Part shown: piece after piece, positions 24,749 through 33,800 of the stretch | Layout: the number at the start of each line of letters is the position of its first letter | Position numbering within the stretch: the stretch's first letter is position 1 | Source of the DNA: CAYGOC01 sp964351495 | GTDB lineage: Bacteria; Chlamydiota; Chlamydiia; Chlamydiales; SM23-39 | Direction: 5' to 3' | Length of the DNA stretch: 64,000 bases | NCBI GenBank assembly: GCA_964351495.1 | Contig: CAYGOC010000011.1 | Coordinates: forward strand, 5,555-69,554 | Position numbers and translations under genes: made by a program | Notes under the pieces: model-generated | The model's input: only the letters and a program-made list of their open reading frames with translations | The model's database searches: none | Told to the model about the DNA's origin: nothing

Positions 24749-26250
24749 CTTTTTAAGAGTTCTTGGCAGTCTTTTTTCTGCAGGCCTTTTTTCAAAAGGT
24801 CTATTTTCTTATTAGAGAGCCCTCCCAAAAACTGGATTCCTTCCAAAAAGCGGGCTCTTACCCTTTCTTTACCAAGTAAATCTAGAGAGCTAAATAAAGG
24901 AGGCCCTGTCTTTTTTCCCATAATGGAAGCAAATAAAATAGGAATCAGGATCTTTTTATGATTTACCTGGAAGATCTCTGATAGTTCATGAGAGACTTTT
25001 TCTACCGCTTTTCCAGACCAGTCATCTGTTTCTTCGAGTAAAAAGATCATAGCTTGCAATATCATACAGACAGATTCAGGATTGAAATTCTTAGGACATA
25101 AAAGATCTATACTGAGGGGTAACTCTTTAATAAAGAAAAAGTCGCAAAGGGAAATAAAATCGCTAAAGGTTTTTATTCTTGTGTGGACTAAGGGCATTAG
25201 TTTTTGCATAAAAGAGTCGTTAAAAGACCAACTTTTTAGCCTATCCCAAAGTTCTTTTTCAGAAAGGGCTTCTGCGATGTATTTTTGGTTAATCCAGTCT
25301 AGCTTTTTCGTGTCAAAAAAAGCAGAAGAGGTGCCAATTCTTTTGGGATCAAAAGAAGTGATAATTTCTTCTAAGGAGTAAAACTCCTTATCTTCCGGCA
25401 TGCTATAGCCCATAAGGGTTAAAAAATTGACTAGAGCTTCTGCTAGATAGCCACTCTTTTCAAAATAAAAAACAGAGGTGGGATTTTTTCTTTTAGAAAG
25501 CTTTTTCCCGTCAGCTCCTAGAAGAAGAGGCATGTGGTAAAATTTTGGCATTTCCCATCCAAAAAGCTGATAGAGTAGCACATGCTTTGGGGTAGAGCTC
25601 ATCCACTCATCTCCCCGGATTACATGGGTAATTTTCATAAGATGATCATCTACTACATTGGCTAAATGATAGGTAGGGAAGCTATCTGACTTTAAAAGAA
25701 TTTGATCATCTATATCAGCCCAAGGGCAGGTAACCCTTCCCTTTACTTCATCAAAGTATTCACACTCTCCTTGCAAAGGAACTTTCAAGCGGATTACAAA
25801 ACTCTCTTTTCTTTCTTCTCTTTCTGCAATTTCTTTTTCTGAAAGGTTTCTATACCGTCTGTCATATCCAATTCTTTTCCCTGTCTTTTTAGCAATCTCC
25901 CGCATTTCTATCAGCTCTTCTTCCGTAGCAAAGCATTTGTAGGCGTGTCCTTTTTCTACTAGTTCAAAAGCATATTTTTGATAAATTGCCGTTCTTTCAG
26001 ATTGTCGATAAGGACCATATTCGCCCCCTACATCAGGCCCTTCATCCCACTTTAGTTTTCCCCAAGCAAGGGCTTCATAGATACTTTTTTCATATTGGGG
26101 CTTCGATCTGCTTTGATCCGTATCTTCGATTCGAAGGATGAACTTCCCTCCGAAATGCTTGGCAAAGATAAAATTGAAAAGGGCAATATAAAGAGTCCCT
26201 ACATGAGGGTCTCCCGTAGGGGAAGGGGCTATTCGCACTCGCGGCTTCAT
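24745..26250 (-). CDS. gltX: Glutamyl-tRNA synthetase
   Basis: Class I aminoacyl-tRNA synthetase that charges tRNA-Glu (and, where GatCAB operates, tRNA-Gln). The HIGH motif appears as PTGDPHVGTLYIA near residue 12, the family segment ILRIEDTDQSRS follows, and the second signature is KKLSKRKNP (KMSKS-like) near 255. The C-terminal half has the helical anticodon-binding cage. Length 501 is normal and the start MKPRVRIAPSPTG is the usual one. It lies 16 bases downstream of tsp on the same strand, and its 3' end overlaps the small lipoprotein gene by four bases. In C. trachomatis the envelope genes omcA, omcB and crpA lie between gltX and tsp; here nothing does. Confidence 0.97.
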   Translation of the reverse strand: MKPRVRIAPSPTGDPHVGTLYIALFNFIFAKHFGGKFILRIEDTDQSRSKPQYEKSIYEALAWGKLKWDEGPDVGGEYGPYRQSERTAIYQKYAFELVEKGHAYKCFATEEELIEMREIAKKTGKRIGYDRRYRNLSEKEIAEREERKESFVIRLKVPLQGECEYFDEVKGRVTCPWADIDDQILLKSDSFPTYHLANVVDDHLMKITHVIRGDEWMSSTPKHVLLYQLFGWEMPKFYHMPLLLGADGKKLSKRKNPTSVFYFEKSGYLAEALVNFLTLMGYSMPEDKEFYSLEEIITSFDPKRIGTSSAFFDTKKLDWINQKYIAEALSEKELWDRLKSWSFNDSFMQKLMPLVHTRIKTFSDFISLCDFFFIKELPLSIDLLCPKNFNPESVCMILQAMIFLLEETDDWSGKAVEKVSHELSEIFQVNHKKILIPILFASIMGKKTGPPLFSSLDLLGKERVRARFLEGIQFLGGLSNKKIDLLKKGLQKKDCQELLKS

Positions 26251-26265
26251 CGTAATTTCTCTATT

Positions 26266-28203
26266 TTAAGCAACAGATTTACAGGGGAGTTTACTATCAG
26301 CATCCTTTTTGGTGCAATTTTCTCGTGTCTCAATAAGAAAAATCCAATCTTTTATCACATTTTTCGCTTCTAGCCACTGGGCATCACAAACTTCAAAAGC
26401 TTTCACCCAGTCAGTGTCAAAGTTTTTCTTTTCTAAATTTTCTAATGTTTTTTGATACAAAATATTTTTTTTCAGTCTGTCCAAAGAATTTTTTTTCAAC
26501 ACAGGAAGGACTTTTTCTACATAAGAGAGTTTTTTTTGGGCTGTTTTTTTATAAAAGTGGGAAACGTCATACTTAGGGAGAAAAGAAAGAAAATCAAACG
26601 GAATCTCAGAAAAACAAGGAGCAATAGCGTCATTTTTTATGGGGTAAGGGAAGAATCTTTCTCCTATTTCTAAAAAGCAAAGAATAGAGGGGATTTCAAC
26701 ATCGGGGCTTACTCCCACAAGTTGAGGGCTTTTTCCCGATACGGTGTAGTACTTTCCTTGGGTTATTTTGCATTCCCCCTTAGGATTAATAGAGTCGTCT
26801 TTGGTGGTATTGAGGCTAAAACCTTGAAAAGTACCTTTTCCGTAGGTTTGTGTATCTCCTACTACAAGAGCTCTTCCATAATCTTGTAGACTTTGGGCAA
26901 CTACTTCCGAAGCGGAAGCAGAAGCTTTATTAGTTAAAATAAGCAAAGGACCGTCCCAGATTTTGCAAGAGGTGTAATTTCTTAAATGGTGTATTTTTGA
27001 AGAGGAGTCTTTTATAGAGGCGACGATACCACTTTCCAGGAAAAGGCCAGAAAGGGCTACAGCTTCTTGTAAAAGCCCTCCTGCATTATTGCGAAGATCG
27101 AGAATAACTCCTTTTAGAAGGTAGTTTTTTTTCAGCTCTTCTAACTTTTTTTGAATATCAGAAGAGGAAGAGCCATGGTTGTCTTTGTAAAAAGAAGAGA
27201 GCTTTAAAGTAGCTATAATTCCATCAGCGAAGGGTTCAAGGGTCGTTTCTAGTCGGGCTTCTTGTAAAACAATTTCTTCCCGAGTTATTAAAATATCTAC
27301 TGTTTCAGAAGCATTTTCCCTCAAAACGGTAAGTAGAACAGAGGTTCCCTTTTTTCCCCGAATCTTTTCTGCAACATCAAAAGTATCCAGACCCAATACA
27401 GGCTCTTTATCTACGGCTATAATAAGGTCTTCTATTTTTAAACCGGCTAAAGAAGCAGGGCTGTTTTCTAAAACGCGTACGACAAAAAACCCATTTAAGT
27501 TATCCCGAAAAACAGCGCCTATACCAGACACTTTTTGTTGCAGATCAATTAAAAACTGCCTTGTTTCTGCAGGGGTAAAATAACAGGAATTGTTATCCAA
27601 AGAACTGGTAAGCGCTTTTACAATGTGGGTTATGATCCAGGTGTCCTTGTTTTCGGAAGAGATAATCTTTTTTTCTCTTAAGGAGCGTTGTTTTGCGATT
27701 CTTTGTAAAAACTTTTCTTCTGTTTCAAAGGAGATTTTTTGCGCGGTTTTTTTTTGCAAAGCGTGGATATGATGCAGCCTTTCTAAAAGTTCTTCTTCTG
27801 TTTTAGCCCAAGGGAGCTCTTTTTCAAAAGGGGGAGGATCTTGGGGGAGCTTTTCTGGAATAAGAGGATTTTCATTTCTCCTTTTTACCGCCTTTTCAAA
27901 AGCAGCATGTATTTTTTTAAAAGTAGAAAAATGGCTACTTTCAAACTCTTGTATAACAGCATTTAAGGTAGAGTCTGTAGGGTTTGTCCAGGGAGTGACT
28001 TCTTCTTCTAAAAAGTACGTCTTAGAAGGGTCTAGCTCTTCTATAAAGTTTTTAAGGCTCCTTTTTGCCAGTTCTTTAGAGAAGCTTTTATATTCAATAT
28101 GGGAATCCAGCATCTTTTTAAAATAATTTTTAACCTCTTTTTCCTCCATGCAGGGGTAGGCAAAAGAGAAAATAAGGGGTAAAAGTAAAAAAAAACGAAT
28201 CAT
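26266..28203 (-). CDS. tsp: Tail-specific C-terminal processing protease (Tsp/Prc, CT441-like)
   Basis: Periplasmic serine protease with a Ser-Lys dyad. The 645-residue protein begins with a signal peptide (MIRFFLLLPLIFSFAYPC), followed by a helical N-terminal domain of about 200 residues with repeated SKTYFLEEE-type Tsp_NC features, a PDZ domain (SGIGAVFRDN ... NSPASLAGLKIEDLIIAVD near 250-270) and the S41 peptidase core: VILDLRNNAGGLL, the nucleophile in NKASASASEVVAQSL, and the Lys in TYGKGTFQG. Length and order match Chlamydia CT441. It is the first gene of a tsp-gltX unit and is divergent from euo across a 288-base region that should hold both promoters. Confidence 0.94.
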   Translation of the reverse strand: MIRFFLLLPLIFSFAYPCMEEKEVKNYFKKMLDSHIEYKSFSKELAKRSLKNFIEELDPSKTYFLEEEVTPWTNPTDSTLNAVIQEFESSHFSTFKKIHAAFEKAVKRRNENPLIPEKLPQDPPPFEKELPWAKTEEELLERLHHIHALQKKTAQKISFETEEKFLQRIAKQRSLREKKIISSENKDTWIITHIVKALTSSLDNNSCYFTPAETRQFLIDLQQKVSGIGAVFRDNLNGFFVVRVLENSPASLAGLKIEDLIIAVDKEPVLGLDTFDVAEKIRGKKGTSVLLTVLRENASETVDILITREEIVLQEARLETTLEPFADGIIATLKLSSFYKDNHGSSSSDIQKKLEELKKNYLLKGVILDLRNNAGGLLQEAVALSGLFLESGIVASIKDSSSKIHHLRNYTSCKIWDGPLLILTNKASASASEVVAQSLQDYGRALVVGDTQTYGKGTFQGFSLNTTKDDSINPKGECKITQGKYYTVSGKSPQLVGVSPDVEIPSILCFLEIGERFFPYPIKNDAIAPCFSEIPFDFLSFLPKYDVSHFYKKTAQKKLSYVEKVLPVLKKNSLDRLKKNILYQKTLENLEKKNFDTDWVKAFEVCDAQWLEAKNVIKDWIFLIETRENCTKKDADSKLPCKSVA

Positions 28204-28346
28204 AAGTACCTTATTCTAGGACAATCTTAGCCAAATATAGTCCCTTTCTCAATAGAAGCCAAGTAAAAGAAGTTTTTTTCAACTTATTTATTATAAGTAT
28301 GTTGCATATTTTTTATAAAGGGAGGTCTGTGTATTAAAGATTTTAT

Positions 28347-28375
28347 TTTAATTAAATTAAAAAATTTGGTATAAT
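28347..28375 (+). promoter_or_regulatory. Candidate euo promoter
   Basis: A perfect TATAAT lies at 28370-28375, 17 bases after a weak -35 (TTTAAT, 28347-28352), in the very AT-rich region between tsp and euo. It would give a long untranslated leader of about 110 bases made almost only of A and T. Another TATAAG lies at 28293-28298. The region from 28260 to 28440 is the most AT-rich in the window. Confidence 0.4.
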
Positions 28376-28491
28376 ATTTGAGGTTGAACTTTTTATTTAT
28401 TTAAAAAATAACTCTTTTATTTAATTGTTATTTTTAGTTTAATTTACAGTGTATTTTGAAAGATTGAAAAAAAATAAAAGAGGAAAAAGCC

Positions 28492-28953
28492 ATGCAAGAA
28501 GAACAAAAAGAACAAGTTTTTGTAATTAAAGAAGAAGCTCCTTTAAAGGATGCTAGAAAGGCTGTTTCGATTACAGAAGCAGCTAGATTAAACAATGTAA
28601 CTAGACAAGCTATTTATGTAGCCATCAAGCAGAAAAAACTAAAAGCGACTAAAGATGATACAAGATGGACTATTCGACTAGAAGATTTAGAAGAGTATAG
28701 AAAAAATAAATACAACCGGTCTAAGTCTTTATTTGACGGAGAACTCCTTTTTAACAATAAGGAAGGGTTCTATTCTATCAATCAAACTGCAAAGATGTTA
28801 GATGTTCCCGCTCAAAAGATCTACTACGCAACCAGAGTAGGTCAATTAAAAGCACAAAGAAAGGGAGCCGCTTGGGTTATCCATGAGTCTGATATTGAAC
28901 ATTACAAGCAATCTTATTTAGCAAAAAGAACAGAAGAGTCTATCGTAGGATAG
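28492..28953 (+). CDS. euo: Euo-type chlamydial developmental regulator
   Basis: Chlamydia-specific DNA-binding protein; in C. trachomatis Euo is made early and represses late genes. The 153-residue protein has two tandem excisionase/MerR-like winged-helix units: VSITEAARLNNVTRQAIYVA at about 24-43 ending RWTIRLEDLEEYRKNKY, and YSINQTAKMLDVPAQKIYYA at about 97-116 ending AWVIHESDIEHYKQSY. The VTRQAIYVAIKQKKLKA and QKIYYATR segments are nearly as I recall them from Chlamydia Euo, so the assignment is firm. It is shorter than the ~183-residue Chlamydia protein, mainly at the C terminus. AGAGGAAAAAGCC places a good ribosome site before ATG. It is followed by a strong terminator. Confidence 0.95.
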   Translation: MQEEQKEQVFVIKEEAPLKDARKAVSITEAARLNNVTRQAIYVAIKQKKLKATKDDTRWTIRLEDLEEYRKNKYNRSKSLFDGELLFNNKEGFYSINQTAKMLDVPAQKIYYATRVGQLKAQRKGAAWVIHESDIEHYKQSYLAKRTEESIVG

Positions 28954-28979
28954 TTTTTCTCTTCCCAAAAAGATAAAAG

Positions 28980-29012
28980 CCCTGAAAAAGAATTCTTTTT
29001 CGGGGTTTTTTT
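28980..29012 (+). terminator. Strong intrinsic terminator after euo
   Basis: Stem CCCTGAAAAAG (28980-28990) pairs with CTTTTTCGGGG (28995-29005) through 11 pairs including one G-T, around loop AATT, followed by seven T. It ends euo transcription and, with the A run on the other side, can also serve recJ arriving from the right (its stop is at 29022). Confidence 0.85.
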
Positions 29013-29021
29013 ATGCCATTT

Positions 29022-30755
29022 TTAATCGGGAAGAACCTGAAAGTCTTTTACTTGAATCTGGATGCTCTGCTTATTCATAAAAGCATTTACGTAAGGGGTA
29101 AAGGCAATCTGTAGGGCCAAGTGTTTTTTTCTAAGGAGGGGCTTTTTATAGGCTAGATTAAACCCTATCGCTTCCAGGTTTCTCTCTTTTTGTTCCAAAA
29201 ACATTTTTAGGTGGGATTTGCCGAGTATTTTGGGGGGCCAGCTTTGCCAGGCCTTTGTGTACAAGATAGGAGGGGGATTTTCATTGCCGAAGGGTTCTAA
29301 AAGGGTTAAAGACTCCATAAAATCAAACGTTAAATCAGAGAAGGCTATTTCCGCATCTAGATACAGTTTAGCTACTAAATCTTGTTCTTTAAGAGAACTG
29401 TTAACCTCTTCTATAAAGCGTTTTTTAAAAAGGGAGAGATTTTCCTTTTTTATGGTAAGTCCTGCTGCAAAGTCATGCCCTCCAAAGTTCATTAAAAGAG
29501 AGGCGTTTTTTTTCAAGACGGGAAGGAGAGGATATTCTGCAATAGTTCTAGCAGATCCTTTTCCTATTCCGTTTTCAAAAGCGATGATAATAGTGGGTCT
29601 GTTGTATTGTTTGGCAATTCTGGAAGCTAAAATAGGAATGACTCCGGGGTGCCAATTTTCTGAGTATAAAAGGAGCGCCTTTTCTTTAAGTAGGTGGGGT
29701 TTCTTTTTTAAAAATAACTCAATATCTTCCGTAACTGTCCTTTCAATTTTTTGTCTTTGTAGATTATAGGCGTCCAGCTCTGCGCAGAGTTTCAAGGCTT
29801 TTTTTTCCTCTTTGCAAAGTAAAAGAGAAACTCCCTTGTTGGGGTCTGCGATTCTTCCCAAACTATTCAAACGGGGGGCAATTTTAGAGGCGACTTCATT
29901 TGTAGAAATAGAAGAGGTGTCTATGTCACAGGAATTCATCAATTTTTTTAACCCAATTCTTTTAGTAGTCTGCAGTGTTTTTAGTCCGTAGCGGACTAAA
30001 ATTCTATTTTCATCGGTTAAAGCCCCCATGTCCGCAATCGTTCCTAAAGCTACTAAATCCAAGAAGTCTTTTAAATCGATAGAGCTAGGAGAGAGCTCTC
30101 CTTTTTGTATAAGATAATTGGTGATGCCGTGAGCGAGTTTAAAAGCTACTCCTACTCCCGTAAGCTCTCTATTGGGGTAATTACTTTCTAAAAGCTTAGG
30201 GTTTAAGGTGGCTAAACAGTTAGGAATTTTTGCTACAGGTTCATGATGATCCGTTACAATAACATCAAGACCCATAGAGGTTGCTTTTTCAATTTCTCTA
30301 TGAGCGGTGATTCCACAATCTACTGTGATTAAGAGTTTGCAGTGATTTTTTTTAGCAAAAAATAGAGCATCATCGAGCATGGTTGTTTTGATATCTGCCC
30401 TATTAGAAAGATAAGAAAAGACTTTTCCTTGTAAGAGAGTTAAAAATTCAGTCAAAAGAGCAGAACCGCTCATTCCATCTACGTCATTATCTCCGTAGAC
30501 TAAAATGGGTTCTTTTTGGGAAATGGCCTTTAAAATACGAGCTACCGCTTTAGGCATATCTAAAAATAGATTGGGATCATATAAAGAAGGGAGCTGCCCA
30601 TATAGAAATTGATGGATCTCCCCTAAGTTAGTAAACCCTCTAGAAATCAAGATTTGGGCCGCTACAGGATGGATATTGAATTCTTGGACAATCTTATTTT
30701 TCCAGACCAAATCTGTTTTTGGATGAATCCAAAGAGGTTTTTCTGTTTTTAACAT
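29022..30755 (-). CDS. recJ: Single-stranded-DNA-specific exonuclease RecJ
   Basis: 5'-3' exonuclease used in recombination and mismatch repair, DHH superfamily. Motifs: VYGDNDVDGMSGSALL (motif I, DxD), LLITVDCGITA (II), DVIVTDHHEPV (DHH, III), LVALGTIADMG (IV), then the DHHA1 domain with NFGGHDFAAGLTI and the C-terminal OB fold. I place the start at ATG 30755 (product about 577 residues, beginning MLKTEKPLWIHPKTDLVW, the typical RecJ opening); a longer frame to 30845 adds a spurious hydrophobic peptide. It lies 41 bases downstream of secDF coordinates on the same strand, matching the recJ (CT447)-secDF (CT448) order of C. trachomatis. Confidence 0.95.
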   Translation of the reverse strand: MLKTEKPLWIHPKTDLVWKNKIVQEFNIHPVAAQILISRGFTNLGEIHQFLYGQLPSLYDPNLFLDMPKAVARILKAISQKEPILVYGDNDVDGMSGSALLTEFLTLLQGKVFSYLSNRADIKTTMLDDALFFAKKNHCKLLITVDCGITAHREIEKATSMGLDVIVTDHHEPVAKIPNCLATLNPKLLESNYPNRELTGVGVAFKLAHGITNYLIQKGELSPSSIDLKDFLDLVALGTIADMGALTDENRILVRYGLKTLQTTKRIGLKKLMNSCDIDTSSISTNEVASKIAPRLNSLGRIADPNKGVSLLLCKEEKKALKLCAELDAYNLQRQKIERTVTEDIELFLKKKPHLLKEKALLLYSENWHPGVIPILASRIAKQYNRPTIIIAFENGIGKGSARTIAEYPLLPVLKKNASLLMNFGGHDFAAGLTIKKENLSLFKKRFIEEVNSSLKEQDLVAKLYLDAEIAFSDLTFDFMESLTLLEPFGNENPPPILYTKAWQSWPPKILGKSHLKMFLEQKERNLEAIGFNLAYKKPLLRKKHLALQIAFTPYVNAFMNKQSIQIQVKDFQVLPD

Positions 30756-30886
30756 GAAAGTTCTTGGGTAAAGCGTAGGGCTTTTTTCCAATAAGAAAGC
30801 AGAAAAAGGGAAAAGCCCTGCAAAGGCAAAACATAACACAATCAAAAAGTTTACGCAAGAAAAGCAATTAAAGAATTTGATTAAAA

Positions 30887-33800
30887 TTATTTTTTAATTG
30901 CAAGTTGCTTCTTTTTTTGTGTGAAAATTTGCAGTAGTAAAGGGGCTATGAATAAAGAAGATAGAGTCCCCAAGATCACCCCTAAAGCCATAACCAAAGA
31001 AAAGCCGAATAAAGAGGGTCCAGCAAAACAGATAAGCGCAAGTAAAACTAAAAAAGTAGTAAAGGAGGTAAGAATGGTTCTGCTCAAGGTAGTGTTAATG
31101 GCTTTATTGATAATTTGAGTAAACGAAAGGTTTTTATACAGGATTTGATCTTCTCTAATTCTGTCAAAGATGATGATGGTATCATTGATAGAATAGCCAA
31201 TGATAGTCATCAAGGCGGCTACCGTATGTAAGTCAAAAAACACGGGAAGTCCTAGAAAGCTCAAAAGAAAGACAAAAGCTAGCGTAATTAAAAGATCGTG
31301 AAAGGTACATAAAAGAGCCGCTATAGCGAAAGTAAATTCAAAACGAAACGCAATGTAGAGCATCATACAAACTAAAGCTAGAGAAAGACCAATAAGAGCT
31401 TGCTTTTTCATAGAGTCAGACATTTGTCCGCTCATAGAAGACCAATTCTTAGCCAAAGAAGAGAGGTCTTTCATAGAAATAGATACATTTTGTTTGGCAA
31501 GCGTATTTACTACCCAGTCAATACGTGGATTTTTCGTTACAGAAAAAGGATCTTCTAAAGGCATATTGAAAAAGGGCTTATTTTCCTCTTCCATATTAGA
31601 TCCGAACTTTACCTTTATGTGGTTAGAAGGATTTAGTTCTCTTACCTGTACTTCCTTAGGAGAAAGGCCTGCTTCATAAAAGGCTTTTTCTATCTTAGTT
31701 CTATAGGAAGAATCGGAAGAGGGTTCTAATTCTAGTTGAAGAGAATACCCTCCTGTAAAGTCCATTCCAAATAAAGTGCTTCTTTTTTGGCCTAAAACAA
31801 AAGCGCCTAGCCCAATTATTACAATAGAGGCTCCCAAGATATAGGGGGCTTTTTGTAAAAAATTTATTTTAGGAGTCCCAATCCAGTTTTTCATGTTCAA
31901 CGAAGTCCTCTCTTTCTTTTGACTCCAATATTCAAAAAAAGAGCGAGTTACGAAAAGAGCGGTAAATAAAGACGAGATGATCCCTAAGGTTAAAGTAACC
32001 GCAAAGCCTTTAATAGGACCTGAATCAAAGCTTAAAAGGATAAAAGCAGCTAAGATGGTAGTTAGATTTGAATCTAAAATGGCAGAAAACGCTTTTTTAT
32101 ATCCGGTATAGATGGCTTGATACACGGTCTTACCAAGGATCATCTCTTCTTTCATCCGTTCAAAGACTAAAACGTTGGCGTCGACGGCCATTCCAACCGT
32201 TAAAATAACTCCTGCTAAGCTAGCTAAGGTTAAAGTAACTTGTAAGTACTGAAAAGCCGCTGCCATGATCAGAAGGTTAAAAAGAACTGCAAGGCAAGCG
32301 ATCCATCCGCAAAAGCGGTAGTAAGTAGTCATAGCAACTAAAACGAAAACAAGTCCTAGAAAAGTAGCCAAAAGACCCATCGATTTTTCTTTAGCACCAA
32401 GCTCAGGGCTAATATTTTTTTCCGAAAGAATCTCAGGAAAATAAGTAAGAGATCCGGCTTTTAGATCTGCCATGAGCTTTTGTACTTCCCTTTGGGTAAA
32501 AGATCCGCTAATCATAGCACTATCTTTTAAAGGTTGGTTTAAGGTAGGGGCGCATACGATAGTGTCGTTTAAAATAACGGCCATTCTCCAACCCCTTCCT
32601 TGTAAAAAGTCATTTTCAGAGCGATAAAGGCTTTCTTTAGAAAAAGGGAGAGTCCAATTATAAAACGTTTCTCTAGGATTCTCTTCTGTGTTAGTGTTTT
32701 GTATTTCAAAGCTTAAAAAATTTCCCTGAGAAGGGTCATAGGAAGCTTTGATGTTTTGTAAGTCTTTTCCTTCTAAAGCATGGTTATGAAAAACAAAAAG
32801 CAAAGGGTGATTTTGTCCTTGCCATCCTTTTTTTCCTTCTTCTCTAAAAACGGCTATTTTGCAAAGAGTGGTATCCATTCTTTTTGAAGGGACTTCTTCA
32901 AAAGGATTGGCGAGTCTGAGCCCCTTTTCATAGAGTATTCTAGCCGCTTCTGTTCTAGGCGCAGGATTTTCTTTTGAAAAAGAGCCGTAAAGATGTTTGT
33001 AGGCAATCTTTTGTAAAGATCCCGGGTCTTTTAGGTTGGAGACTACTGCCTCATTCCAAACTTGCTCTAAAAATACATTTACGTAAGGAGCTAAGGAAGG
33101 GTTGTGTATAGAAAATTTTTCCTGTACCACATGAAAGTACATAGAAGAAGCTTGTAAAAGTTGGGAGGCGGGGATACTTTGAGATCCCGGAAAATCTAAA
33201 ACTAAGTGGTCTCCTTCCCTTTGGATGCTTACTTCAGAAACGCCTAGCTTATTTACCCTTTGATAGAGTTCGTTCATTCCCTGAAGGAGCTCTTTTTCCC
33301 CTGTTACGAGTTTTTTTTCTGAATCTAGCAAGGCCAAAGTAACTGTTTTTCCCCCTGAAAGGTCAAGACCCCAGTGAAGGACTTTTTCCTCTGCTCCTTG
33401 GAAGTATTTTTTTACATTTAAAAGGAGGTTGTTCCAAAAAACAGATTTATAGGGCTTGGGAAATCCAAAACGAATTTGAGGATCTGAACTCATTTGTGCT
33501 TGATAATAGTCTTCTTTTGCTTTTAATAAAGCCTCTTGCTCCTTTGTCTCTATTTGGTTTTCTATTCGGATCCTTTCTTCTAAGTTGGAAAGGGGAAGTA
33601 AAGCTAAGGTATGATCTCCCAGTATGAAAAAGGGTTCTTTGGTGGCTTGTAGAAAACCATCATAGAAATTTTCTTTTTCAAACAAAAAATCTTTAACAAA
33701 AGGAGAATTTCCTAAAAAAGCTCCTGGATAGCTACGAAAGCCTAACTCTTTTAAGCAAGAGTTTAAGGAAGAAAAATCATCAAAAAAGAGGGAGGCGCTA

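Noticed and set aside
29218..29769. 183-codon plus-strand frame opposite recJ
   Set aside because: Although long, it mirrors the recJ DHHA1 region on the other strand, which has clear motifs.
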